In this document: positions 57,151 to 64,000 of the stretch, piece after piece
How the letters are laid out: each line of letters starts with the position of its first letter
Position numbering within the stretch: position 1 is the stretch's first letter
Origin: Schlesneria paludicola DSM 18645
GTDB lineage: Bacteria; Planctomycetota; Planctomycetia; Planctomycetales; Planctomycetaceae
NCBI RefSeq assembly: GCF_000255655.1
Contig: NZ_JH636434.1
Span: forward strand, 400,101-464,100
Direction of reading: 5' to 3'
DNA length: 64,000 nt
The notes under the pieces: model-generated
Told to the model about the DNA's origin: nothing
Databases searched by the model: none
What the model saw: the letters and a program-made list of their open reading frames with translations, nothing else
Made by a program: the position numbers and the translations under genes

Positions 57151-57296
57151 TTGCAAGTCACCATTTGACGGAGGAATCTCACAATTTTCATGCTGCGAGA
57201 GTGCTTATGATTGCCGAATGCTTGAGTTTTTTTCAACAATTATCACACTGATTGTGGTTTTGCATCATTGATTTGACACGGATCTCGGAGCACAGT
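57151..57296. promoter_or_regulatory. Shared divergent promoter region of SNF2 gene and TerY-P operon
   Basis: 146 AT-rich nt between the SNF2 ATG (57150) and the vWA ATG (57297), with a T7 run and short ACAAT...ATTGT symmetry near 57235-57255. Both promoters must lie here, so the two transcription units can be coregulated. No operator can be named. Confidence 0.5.
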
Positions 57297-58013
57297 ATGG
57301 CAAAAGCGTCACGTCCAGGTGGAGAAATGGCCAGTCGGCCGCTGCATTTCTTTTGGATCCTCGACTGTTCTGGCTCGATGGGTGGAGCGAGGATTCAAGA
57401 ACTAAACTTTGCCATCCGCGAATGTATTCCGGCGATGCAGGAAGAGGCACGCCAGAATCCCGAATGCAATATGCTTATTCGAGTCATAACCTTCTCGTCT
57501 GGAGCAAGATGGCACACAGGTACTCCGACGCCTATCGCAGATTTCAAATGGACCGACGTCACTGCCGACGGAGTTACCGATATGGGGCGAGCCATGGAAT
57601 TGCTCGCAGATGTTCTAACGGTCGAAGCGATGGGCGATCGTGCGCTGCCGCCAGTATTGGTGATGCTGACTGACGGCCAGCCTACGGACAACTTCTCTGG
57701 CGGCCTAAAGAAGCTCATGGACCAAAGATGGGCTCAGAAAGCCGTTCGAGTAGGGATTGCGATTGGTGGCGACGGCGACACCAATGTTCTTGAGAAATTC
57801 ATCAATCACCCTGAATTTAAGCCACTTCGAGCAGACAATGCGCCGACGCTCGCCAAGTACATCAAGTGGGCTTCGACCGCTGTCGTGAAAAGTGCGTCCG
57901 CACCAGTGAGCGAGGTTTTTGGATCGTCGAAGTCGATGTCGGGAAATGTCTCGATCCCTACACCTCCAATTCCCGTGCCATCCGCTCAGGTCGATCCTGG
58001 GGATGTGTGGTGA
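57297..58013 (+). CDS. TerY-like vWA domain protein
   Basis: About 238 residues. LHFFWILDCSGSMGG carries a complete MIDAS (DxSxS), with the Thr-containing second loop in VTDMGRAMELL and the Asp in VMLTDGQPTDNF. This is the vWA type of TerY proteins in tellurite/stress (Ter) gene clusters. The zinc-binding TerY-C domain usually at the C-terminus is missing and is supplied by the separate fourth gene. Start chosen at the ATG at 57297; the frame opens at 57252. First gene of the operon, 28 nt before the phosphatase gene. Confidence 0.85.
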   Translation: MAKASRPGGEMASRPLHFFWILDCSGSMGGARIQELNFAIRECIPAMQEEARQNPECNMLIRVITFSSGARWHTGTPTPIADFKWTDVTADGVTDMGRAMELLADVLTVEAMGDRALPPVLVMLTDGQPTDNFSGGLKKLMDQRWAQKAVRVGIAIGGDGDTNVLEKFINHPEFKPLRADNAPTLAKYIKWASTAVVKSASAPVSEVFGSSKSMSGNVSIPTPPIPVPSAQVDPGDVW

Positions 58014-58041
58014 TTTTTCTCGAACATTTTGAGTAATAAAC

Positions 58042-59010
58042 GTGACCGAGCAAAAAACAACTCATGTGTGGCGAAGCTGCGCACGCTCAGTGCGCGGGGC
58101 ATCGCACGTCCGTTCAGGCAAACCAAATCAAGATTCATTTCAGGTCAAGTCATCAAATTCGTCTAGTTCGTCAACGATTGCCATCGCTGTTGCAGATGGC
58201 CATGGTAGTCACAAATGTTTCCGCAGTGATGTCGGGTCGGAACTAGCCGCATTGATCGCTGTAGAGCAGTTAGTTGAAACAAGTCAAGAAGCGAAGTCAG
58301 AAACTGGTTCGACTGATCAAGTTCTGAGATTCAAATTTGAAATTGAACTCCCTCAGCGGCTTGTGCGCCTCTGGCAGCAAGCAGTCGACGAACATCTGCG
58401 AAAGAATCCATTTTCTGAATTGGATTTGGCGAGCCTCACAGGCAAGGATCGAACCGCTGTCGAAGCAGATCATTACACTGCTTATGGCTCTACGATCGTA
58501 GCGGCGCTTTTGCACTCAAGCCACGCTCTATCGGAAGCGAGCTACGAAGTCTATCTTCAGCTCGGTGATGGTGACATTCTGGTCGTGCGAGACGTGCATG
58601 AATCAGGCAATCCGCACCGTCCTTTACCACCTGACGAGAATTCATTTGCGAATGAAACGGCATCGTTATCACGCCAACAAAAGCCGGGCTCGCTGAAGCG
58701 GCCGCAGAGCGCTTCTGGCCCTGCGCCAGATTTCCGGGTGCGAGTCATGAATCGTCGGAGTAATTCCCCGCCATCTCTCATTCTGCTGACAACCGATGGT
58801 TACGTGAATGCTTTCTCGACTACTGCTGGTTTTGAGAAAGCAGCAGTTGACATTCTGGAGATATGCAACAATGAAGGTTGGTCGACCATCGAAGAACAAC
58901 TGGCTTCGTGGCTTGAGGAAGCGTCAGCAACCGGGTCTGGAGACGACGTAACGGTTGGCATAGCTATCCCATTTCTAGAAACGACAACTCCCAACATTTG
59001 CACGAATTAA
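58042..59010 (+). CDS. PP2C-type Ser/Thr phosphatase of the TerY-P triad
   Basis: 322 residues with the PP2C metal-site motifs: NQDSF, AVADGHGSHKCFRSD, LTTDGYVNAF and GSGDDVTVGIA. An insert of about 60 residues (SGNPHRPLPPDENSFANE region) separates the two sheets. No membrane segment, so it is cytoplasmic. Starts with GTG. It presumably reverses phosphorylation by the kinase encoded 12 nt downstream, with targets such as the vWA protein; this is inferred from the recurring triad. Confidence 0.85.
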   Translation: MTEQKTTHVWRSCARSVRGASHVRSGKPNQDSFQVKSSNSSSSSTIAIAVADGHGSHKCFRSDVGSELAALIAVEQLVETSQEAKSETGSTDQVLRFKFEIELPQRLVRLWQQAVDEHLRKNPFSELDLASLTGKDRTAVEADHYTAYGSTIVAALLHSSHALSEASYEVYLQLGDGDILVVRDVHESGNPHRPLPPDENSFANETASLSRQQKPGSLKRPQSASGPAPDFRVRVMNRRSNSPPSLILLTTDGYVNAFSTTAGFEKAAVDILEICNNEGWSTIEEQLASWLEEASATGSGDDVTVGIAIPFLETTTPNICTN

Positions 59011-59022
59011 GGTTAAGCGTCA

Positions 59023-60333
59023 ATGAGCGATACGCTGGTAGAGAATCTCGAATTGAAGTCTGAATCGGGGCAGCCCATTACTGTAGAAGGCCTCTTGGGA
59101 AGCGGCGGGCAAGGGGAAGTCTGGCAAGCGATGTGGAAGGGCGCACCCCACGCCCTTAAATGGTACTACCCTCATACGGCCACTCCGGAGCAACTGGCTC
59201 AGCTTCGGAAACTGGCACACAAAGGTGCACCAGATTCAAGGTTCCTGTGGCCGCTCGATATCATCCCCAATGCGAGTAACCTGGCAGGTTTTGGTTATGT
59301 CATGAAGCTTCGAGCCCCTCAGTTTAGGGGCGTGATCGATCTTATGGCGAGGAGGTCAGAGCCGACATTTCGAGTTCTCTCCACTGTGGGGCTTCAGCTT
59401 GCGGAATGCTACCTGCATTTGCACGCCAAAGGGCAATGCTATTGTGACATCAGCTTTGGTAACGTGTTCTGGAACGATCAAACCGGCGATGTGCTGATCT
59501 GTGACAATGACAATGTTATCGAGAATGGAGAAACAGCGGCAGTCGCGGGAACGATTGGATTTATGGCACCCGAAGTGACTACGGGATCCACGCCGCCATC
59601 GATCAAAACAGATAAGCATTCACTAGCGGTCTTGCTGTTCTACATCTTCATGCTTCACCATCCCCTCAGGGGAATGAAGGAAGAAGAAATCAAAGCTCTG
59701 GACTCGCTCGCAAAGAGGAGAATTTACGGCGAGCAGCCTATTTTTATTTTCGATCCAAACGACGATACGAATCGGCCACACCCACTTCACCACAAAGTCG
59801 TACAGAACTTCTGGCCGATCTATCCTCAGTTCCTACAGAGCATCTTCACGACTGCGTTCACCGATGGTCTCAAAGATCCTGATGCTCGGGTCACAGAGAA
59901 TCAGTGGCGAGCTGCAATGGTTCGCTTACGCGATAGCATTGTCTATTGTGGATGTGGCGCCGAGAATTTCTACGATCAAGATCAGTTAAAGCAGCATGGT
60001 ACGTCGAAACCATGCTGGGCGTGCGGAAACTCGGTCACGCTGCCATTCAGAATTCGCCTTGGACGATCAGTAGTGATGCTGAACAGCGATACCAAATTAT
60101 TTCCGCATCACATCGATTCATCGCGAGAGTATGATTTCAGCACTCCGGTCGCGGAAGTGAGTCGACACCCGAGGGATCATCAACGATGGGGGCTCAAGAA
60201 TCTCGGACTGTTGAAGTGGACTATGTGCGACACGTCCTCGAATGTGAGAGATGTGCAACCTGGCCAGAGTGCTGAACTTGCTCAAGGCGTCAAAATTAAT
60301 TTTGGTCAAACTGAATGTGAAATTCGGTATTAG
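59023..60333 (+). CDS. Protein-kinase-like protein of the TerY-P triad with zinc ribbon and beta-sandwich tail
   Basis: 436 residues. The kinase domain has the glycine loop LLGSGGQGEVWQA, Lys in HALKWYYP, a variant catalytic loop CYCDISFGNVFWN (Asp and Asn kept), a metal site CDNDNV in place of DFG, and GFMAPEV. After about residue 305 come a zinc-ribbon-like segment (YCGCGAENF ... CWACGN) and a beta-rich end (HQRWGLKNLGLLKWTM ... GVKINFGQTECEI) resembling an FHA-like sandwich. Catalytic residues suggest activity. Third gene of the operon, 13 nt before the TerY-C gene. Confidence 0.85.
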   Translation: MSDTLVENLELKSESGQPITVEGLLGSGGQGEVWQAMWKGAPHALKWYYPHTATPEQLAQLRKLAHKGAPDSRFLWPLDIIPNASNLAGFGYVMKLRAPQFRGVIDLMARRSEPTFRVLSTVGLQLAECYLHLHAKGQCYCDISFGNVFWNDQTGDVLICDNDNVIENGETAAVAGTIGFMAPEVTTGSTPPSIKTDKHSLAVLLFYIFMLHHPLRGMKEEEIKALDSLAKRRIYGEQPIFIFDPNDDTNRPHPLHHKVVQNFWPIYPQFLQSIFTTAFTDGLKDPDARVTENQWRAAMVRLRDSIVYCGCGAENFYDQDQLKQHGTSKPCWACGNSVTLPFRIRLGRSVVMLNSDTKLFPHHIDSSREYDFSTPVAEVSRHPRDHQRWGLKNLGLLKWTMCDTSSNVRDVQPGQSAELAQGVKINFGQTECEIRY

Positions 60334-60346
60334 GAAGGAAGCAGAG

Positions 60347-60739
60347 ATGAAGGATACTGATTTGAGACGACGTTGTGAGACGCGTCTCAACGTTTTCATC
60401 TTGCTAGGGCGTTGTCAAAAGACCGATCGTTGTTTTGGGGTTCGCTTTGAAGAGGGCGCGTCCGACGAATGGATAGCGGACTGGGCATTCGCATTGACAG
60501 AGGGGGTCGCTGGACGGGAGCGTTACGGTCAGAAGAATGTGAATGGAAACTTCTCATTCTCGCTGGAGTACCCTGGCTGTCCCCATTGCGAGAACATGGG
60601 AACGTTCGCATGTAGCTGTGGAAAAGTTTCATGCCTCGATGCTCGCCAGCAGAACGTTCGATGTCCGTGGTGCCGATCAAAGGGGACTGTCGACCCGGAA
60701 TCGACAGTCAATCAATTAGGTGTCGGGACTGATGTCTGA
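60347..60739 (+). CDS. Free-standing TerY-C-type zinc-binding protein
   Basis: About 130 residues from the ATG at 60347. The C-terminal part GCPHCENMGTFACSCGKVSC plus VRCPWCRSKG contains the Cys pattern of the TerY-C metal-binding domain, normally fused to TerY. The N-terminal 70 residues are unassigned (RCQKTDRCFGVRFEEGASD). Its place as fourth gene of the operon supports a split TerY. The stop lies 4 nt before the IS3-type element, so the native 3' end of the operon may have been cut off. Confidence 0.75.
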   Translation: MKDTDLRRRCETRLNVFILLGRCQKTDRCFGVRFEEGASDEWIADWAFALTEGVAGRERYGQKNVNGNFSFSLEYPGCPHCENMGTFACSCGKVSCLDARQQNVRCPWCRSKGTVDPESTVNQLGVGTDV

Positions 60740-60743
60740 ACTA

Positions 60744-60774
60744 TGAAGTGGCCCCCGTTTTTTAGACCACCGGG
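60744..60774. repeat. Left terminal inverted repeat of the IS3-type element
   Basis: 31 bp beginning TGAAGTGG; matches the inverted right end with three substitutions. Confidence 0.85.
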
Positions 60775-60783
60775 AACCATTTC

Positions 60784-61920
60784 TTAGATGGTCTTCACGG
60801 GCTTTCGGGGGCGAGGGATTTGATAAGCTTGCCAGGGAGTGCGATTGGCCAGTCCCTGGTGAGGTCGCTCGTGGCGATAGTACTGGAAGTACGCTTTCAA
60901 CCCTTCATGACAATCGGCTCCTGTCGTGTATTCCTTGAGGTAGATGTTTTCATATTTGACCGTTCTCCACAGACGCTCGATCATCACGTTGTCAATCGCC
61001 CGACCCTTGCCGTCCATGCTGATCGATATCGATTCCTGTTCCAGTCGTTTGGTGAATTCGTGACTCGTGAATTGTGATCCCTGATCGGTGTTGAAGATCT
61101 CTGGCCGTCCATGTTGGAGGACTTCATCGAGCGCCTCGATGCAGAATTCTGTGTCCATGCTGTTGGAGAGTAGCCAAGCCAATACGTACCGGCTGTACCA
61201 GTCCATCACGGCGGTCAAATACAAATATCCCCGCCGCATCGGAACGAATGTGATGTCGCAAGCCCACACTTGATTGGGACGAACGATATCGACTCCTCGA
61301 AGCAGGTAAGGATAAATCTTGTGACCTGCCGCTCGGACCGTTGTCCGAGGCTGCGGGGCCAGCGACTTGAGTCCCATTTCCCTCAGTAATCGCTGCATTT
61401 TCTTGCGATTGACCACCTGGCCGTGACGTTCCAGATGCGACACCATCCCCCCGGCTGCCCAGGTGCGGACGTTGCAGATATTCCTCATCGATCAGTCGCA
61501 TCAACTGAAGATCTTCTTCGCTCACCGGAACAGGTTCGTAATAGACATTCCAACGATGCAGACCCAGCAGTTCGCACTCCTTCGAACACTCAGCAACCGA
61601 TCACCGGGCTCAATCCATGACCGGCGTTCAGCCACCGTTCTCGGCCACGTTTTTTTGAGCCAATCGAGTTCGACTTTGAGCCGACCGATCTGCTCATAGA
61701 GCTCTGCTGAACTCGGTTCATCTATTGCCGCCTTCTTGGCCGAGGGCGATTCAAACACGCTGATCGTGCCGTCCAAGAGTTGCTTCTTCCACAGCGTGAT
61801 TTGTGTCGGATGAACCTTGTGAATTGAGGCCAGTTCACTCACCGTCTTCAGGCCTCGGATGGCATCCAACGCCACTTTCGCCTTAAAGGCACCTTCGAAT
61901 ATCCGCCGCTGCCGAGGCAT
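60784..61920 (-). pseudogene. IS3-family transposase with two compensating frameshifts
   Basis: The OrfA part starts at 61920 (RRIFEGAFKAKVALDAIRGL, helix-turn-helix with QITLWKKQLLDG, then the coiled coil YEQIGRLKVELDWLKK). The OrfB part ends in an rve/DDE domain: WACDITFVPM (D), FNTDQGSQFTS (D) and DNVMIERLWRTVKYE (E). At about 61550 the frame shifts (the QCELLGLHR-like block is displaced), and near 61450 a run of six G restores it. The stretch between is read in another frame, so no full-length protein is made unless slippage occurs. All three catalytic acids are intact. Confidence 0.82.
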
Positions 61921-61992
61921 CGTTTTCTCTCTGAGTTTCTGCTCACCACGATGCCTCTGTTTTTACCTTTCCAAGACCGTTTTTCCATCTAA

Positions 61993-62023
61993 CCCGGTGG
62001 TCCGAAAAACGGGGTCCACTTCA
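61993..62023. repeat. Right terminal inverted repeat of the IS3-type element
   Basis: 31 bp ending CCACTTCA; transposase-proximal end. Its last 27 bases recur at 51334-51360. Confidence 0.85.
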
Positions 62024-62282
62024 AAGTGGGTCATTGCCGACGTTTCTGTCGACGTCGGATCATGGCATGAACAACTCATTCAACGAGCAGGCATTCGTTC
62101 CAACCCAGCGTAGTTCCATTCGGATTGGAACCCTGTCGTGGAGAGCGTTCATGAAGTCCGAAGATTTTCGAAACTCAACCGTATAGATAGAAGTGATGTG
62201 TTCATACGCTGGCGCTACAGTTTGTAGAATTTCGCGAACAGGTGTCACGCACGACAGACGACGTTCACGAAAGGATTCGCAA

Positions 62283-63737
62283 ATGGCTATTGGATTAGGC
62301 AACGGACTGCCAAGACAGCGACCTCAGACAGTGGGACAATCGGGCCCAGCAGACGCATCGAACCCGGCCAATGGCGTTGGTATGCGATTGCCGCAGCGAC
62401 GTCCTCCGACTCGCCCAACGGGTTCGTCAAACTTGCCAGATGGCGCTCAGGTGTTGCCGATTTATGGGTCGCGGCCAACAGGCCCAATGGGTGGCGCAAC
62501 GCCAATCCCAAACCATATTCCTGGCCAAGAACAGCGTCAGTTGATGGGGGCACAAGCAGGCTCGCCGAGGACTCTGTTGCCTGAGTCGGAATTGCCGCCT
62601 CCTGGCCCCGTGCATCCATTACGAACGCCTGCACACGCTGCGTATGACGTTGCCCGCGATCAGCGAATGCAGCAGGGAGATTCATACTCAAGCGGTCTAC
62701 AGAACGCTCAGGCGGCTCCATACCAGCGAAACCTGAAGACGTACAACTCGATGGGGCAGCCCACTCCTCACATGACGGACGTTCGCTCTCGCGCCGATGC
62801 TGCCATCGCAGGTGGATCGGTCGGTCCACGACCAGCACCGCTTGTTCCCTCGCAGGCAACAATGGTTGCAGCTCGAGGACAGAACCTTGAACTTCCATCG
62901 CTCTACAAGCCTGATAACGCTGCGCCTGCACCGAAGCCCTACGCTTTGGATGGAACTTCCGGCGGGAGCGGACCGAACGGCGAACGGCTTACGATGGGTG
63001 GCCCGGCTCAGTGGAAGCAACAGTTACCTGATGGATCTGCGACGGTAACGGCCGGTGTTCGAGGGGCCACGCCTAAGTTCACAGAAGGCAACACGTTCAT
63101 TTCCGACAACGGCACGAAAGATGGAATTCCTGTGAACGTGCGATTTGACCCGAGTCAGGGAAACCTGCAACTCGTTGGGCAACGCACAGATGGCTTGGTG
63201 TCAGCGGGAAACGGGATGGTTCGTGACCCTAAGACTGGGGTGATCGTTCGCGATCCAGGACTCGAAAAGGCAGATGCGAAAGCAGCGATGCGCAAGCAGA
63301 CTCTGGAAGATCAACGAGTACTGAAGGCGGGTGCGAACAACCCTGTGTTTCGTGGAAGTCCGCGATACATCGCGGCTCAAGGTCGTGCGAAGGCGATGGC
63401 AGACATGATTGCAGGTCCTGCTCGTCAGCAGAAACTGAAAGAAGAAATCGCCATGCAGGCGCATAGGCATGCGATGGAACAGCGCGAGGCCGTCAATCAG
63501 GCGAAGATCGCTGCAATGCAACGAGAGATGGCACCGGGCTATTTCAGTGGTGGCGAAGATGCAATCCGTCGGGTTGAGGGCAGGCTGGGTGATCCTTCGG
63601 GTGTTGATGCAACACAGTATGACCCGACTGCACCGCTGCAGCTCCCGGCTAAGCGACCAGCGAATCAGCCTCGACCATATCGGTCGTTCTGGGATTCGTT
63701 TGGTCGTGGACTCGCAAATGGGCTCAGCGGTGGCTGA
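62283..63737 (+). CDS. Hypothetical Pro/Gln/Gly-rich protein
   Basis: About 484 residues from the ATG at 62283 (GAAAGGA upstream; frame open from 62193). The first 250 residues are low-complexity and rich in Pro, Gln, Arg and Gly; the middle has a repetitive beta-like part (NTFISDNGTKDGIPVNVRFD). A helix-rich segment (AKAMADMIAGPARQQKLKEE) precedes the end FWDSFGRGLANGLSGG. No family recognised; the build would suit a virion- or element-associated structural protein, but that is a guess. Confidence 0.5.
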   Translation: MAIGLGNGLPRQRPQTVGQSGPADASNPANGVGMRLPQRRPPTRPTGSSNLPDGAQVLPIYGSRPTGPMGGATPIPNHIPGQEQRQLMGAQAGSPRTLLPESELPPPGPVHPLRTPAHAAYDVARDQRMQQGDSYSSGLQNAQAAPYQRNLKTYNSMGQPTPHMTDVRSRADAAIAGGSVGPRPAPLVPSQATMVAARGQNLELPSLYKPDNAAPAPKPYALDGTSGGSGPNGERLTMGGPAQWKQQLPDGSATVTAGVRGATPKFTEGNTFISDNGTKDGIPVNVRFDPSQGNLQLVGQRTDGLVSAGNGMVRDPKTGVIVRDPGLEKADAKAAMRKQTLEDQRVLKAGANNPVFRGSPRYIAAQGRAKAMADMIAGPARQQKLKEEIAMQAHRHAMEQREAVNQAKIAAMQREMAPGYFSGGEDAIRRVEGRLGDPSGVDATQYDPTAPLQLPAKRPANQPRPYRSFWDSFGRGLANGLSGG

Positions 63738-63808
63738 AGTCCGCATCACGAAGTTCACCACTATGTGAACCCCTGCTGTTCGGTGATCGTGACGACGGTC
63801 AAGTCTTG

Positions 63809-63842
63809 GCCCCAGCGATTCCATAGATCCGTTGGGGCTTTT
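63809..63842 (+). terminator. Rho-independent terminator
   Basis: Nine-base arms (63809-63817 and 63830-63838, one G-T pair) with a 12-nt loop and a TTTT tail, 70 nt behind the Pro-rich gene and before the last partial gene. Confidence 0.75.
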
Positions 63843-63867
63843 CGGTTTCAGATTCAAGGATGATTTG

Positions 63868-64000
63868 ATGGCGGCCCAAGGCGACATTGAAATCGACGAA
63901 GAAGAGGATGATGCCGAGCAGGATGTCTACATGCCTACACAGCTCGAGATTGAGCGAGCGTGTGCTGCGATTCGCGCGGGTTGGAGCAAGCGCCTGGAAG
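63868..64000 (+). CDS. Partial gene: paralogue of the small protein at 27973
   Basis: An ATG at 63868 opens a frame running off the window. The first 44 residues are an acidic start (DIEIDEEEDDAEQD) and a core VYMPTQLEIERACAAIRAGW that matches the core of the 27973-28224 protein at most positions. The 3' end lies beyond the window. Confidence 0.6.
   Translation, partial: MAAQGDIEIDEEEDDAEQDVYMPTQLEIERACAAIRAGWSKRLE

Larger units (their letters stand above)
60744..62023 (-). mobile_element. IS3-family insertion sequence, 1,280 bp, inactivated
   Basis: 31-bp imperfect terminal inverted repeats (60744-60774 and 61993-62023, 28 of 31 identical) enclose an IS3-type transposase gene. No target duplication is evident (CTA on the left, AAG on the right), which points to a rearrangement after insertion. 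A lone copy of the right end lies at 51334-51360. Confidence 0.88.

Noticed and set aside
62060..62302. 80-residue minus-strand frame beside the IS3-type element
   Set aside because: No ribosome site or motif, and it overlaps the start and ribosome site of the Pro-rich gene on the other strand.

Overview
The window looks like chromosomal DNA of a planctomycete (class Planctomycetia; I cannot name the genus). The strongest pointer is a DUF1549/DUF1553 protein of the 'CxxxxCH ... LSLRGYDP' type. Supporting pointers are a DUF1580-like protein, a formylglycine-generating enzyme, a ceramidase-like protein, a DUF1570-like gluzincin and a proline-rich SH3-type protein. These are assignments from motifs read by eye; no search was run.

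Region 1 (about 1-17.8 kb) is ordinary chromosome with single genes or pairs: ceramidase-like protein, MFS carrier, glutamine cyclotransferase, Fe-type alcohol dehydrogenase, formylglycine-generating enzyme, ferredoxin, folC, an SDR, a membrane glutaredoxin-like protein, a DUF1570-like peptidase, an SH3-type exported protein, an alpha/beta hydrolase and the DUF1549/1553 protein.

Region 2 (17.84-32 kb) starts with tRNA-Pro(GGG), a strong terminator and a tyrosine integrase reading away from the tRNA 3' end, the usual left edge of an integrated element. Behind it lies an element backbone: a ParB-like domain joined to a TOPRIM-like domain, a protein with DNA-polymerase-A-like palm motifs but no exonuclease, tandem zinc ribbons, a DUF1580-like protein, two excisionase-like proteins, many small hypotheticals, and a serine recombinase that has lost its start codon. 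A leader with two interlocked perfect stems (27207-27308) and a 20-bp palindrome present three times (25549, 30444, 36006) are unexplained. No second copy of the tRNA 3' end was seen, so the right border is probably outside the window or altered.

Region 3 (32-51 kb) is accessory: an M6-type metalloprotease without a signal peptide, a truncated IS256-type transposase, a pseudokinase, then a three-gene operon (46.4 to 37.6 kb, minus strand) of a double protease (subtilisin plus HExxH zinc peptidase), a ComEC-like MBL-fold hydrolase and a large membrane protein. Exported hydrolases follow (histidine phosphatase, S1/P1 nuclease, staphylococcal-nuclease-type protein), then a mosaic pseudogene combining both ends of a ComM/YifB protein with the end of a trypsin-like protease.

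Region 4 (51.3-62 kb) is the most striking. A four-gene plus-strand operon encodes a TerY-like vWA protein, a PP2C phosphatase, a Ser/Thr-kinase-like protein and a free-standing TerY-C-type zinc domain: the TerY-P triad. Divergently transcribed is a 1,908-residue SNF2 ATPase whose C-terminal half is about 60 tandem 15-residue Cys-containing units, organised in a higher-order repeat of about 182 residues. The locus is bounded by a full but frameshifted IS3-type element on the right and a lone 27-bp copy of that element's end on the left. I judge this the best candidate for an undescribed stress-response or defence system, with the double-protease operon second. The last 2 kb hold a proline-rich hypothetical protein and the start of a paralogue of a small protein in Region 2.
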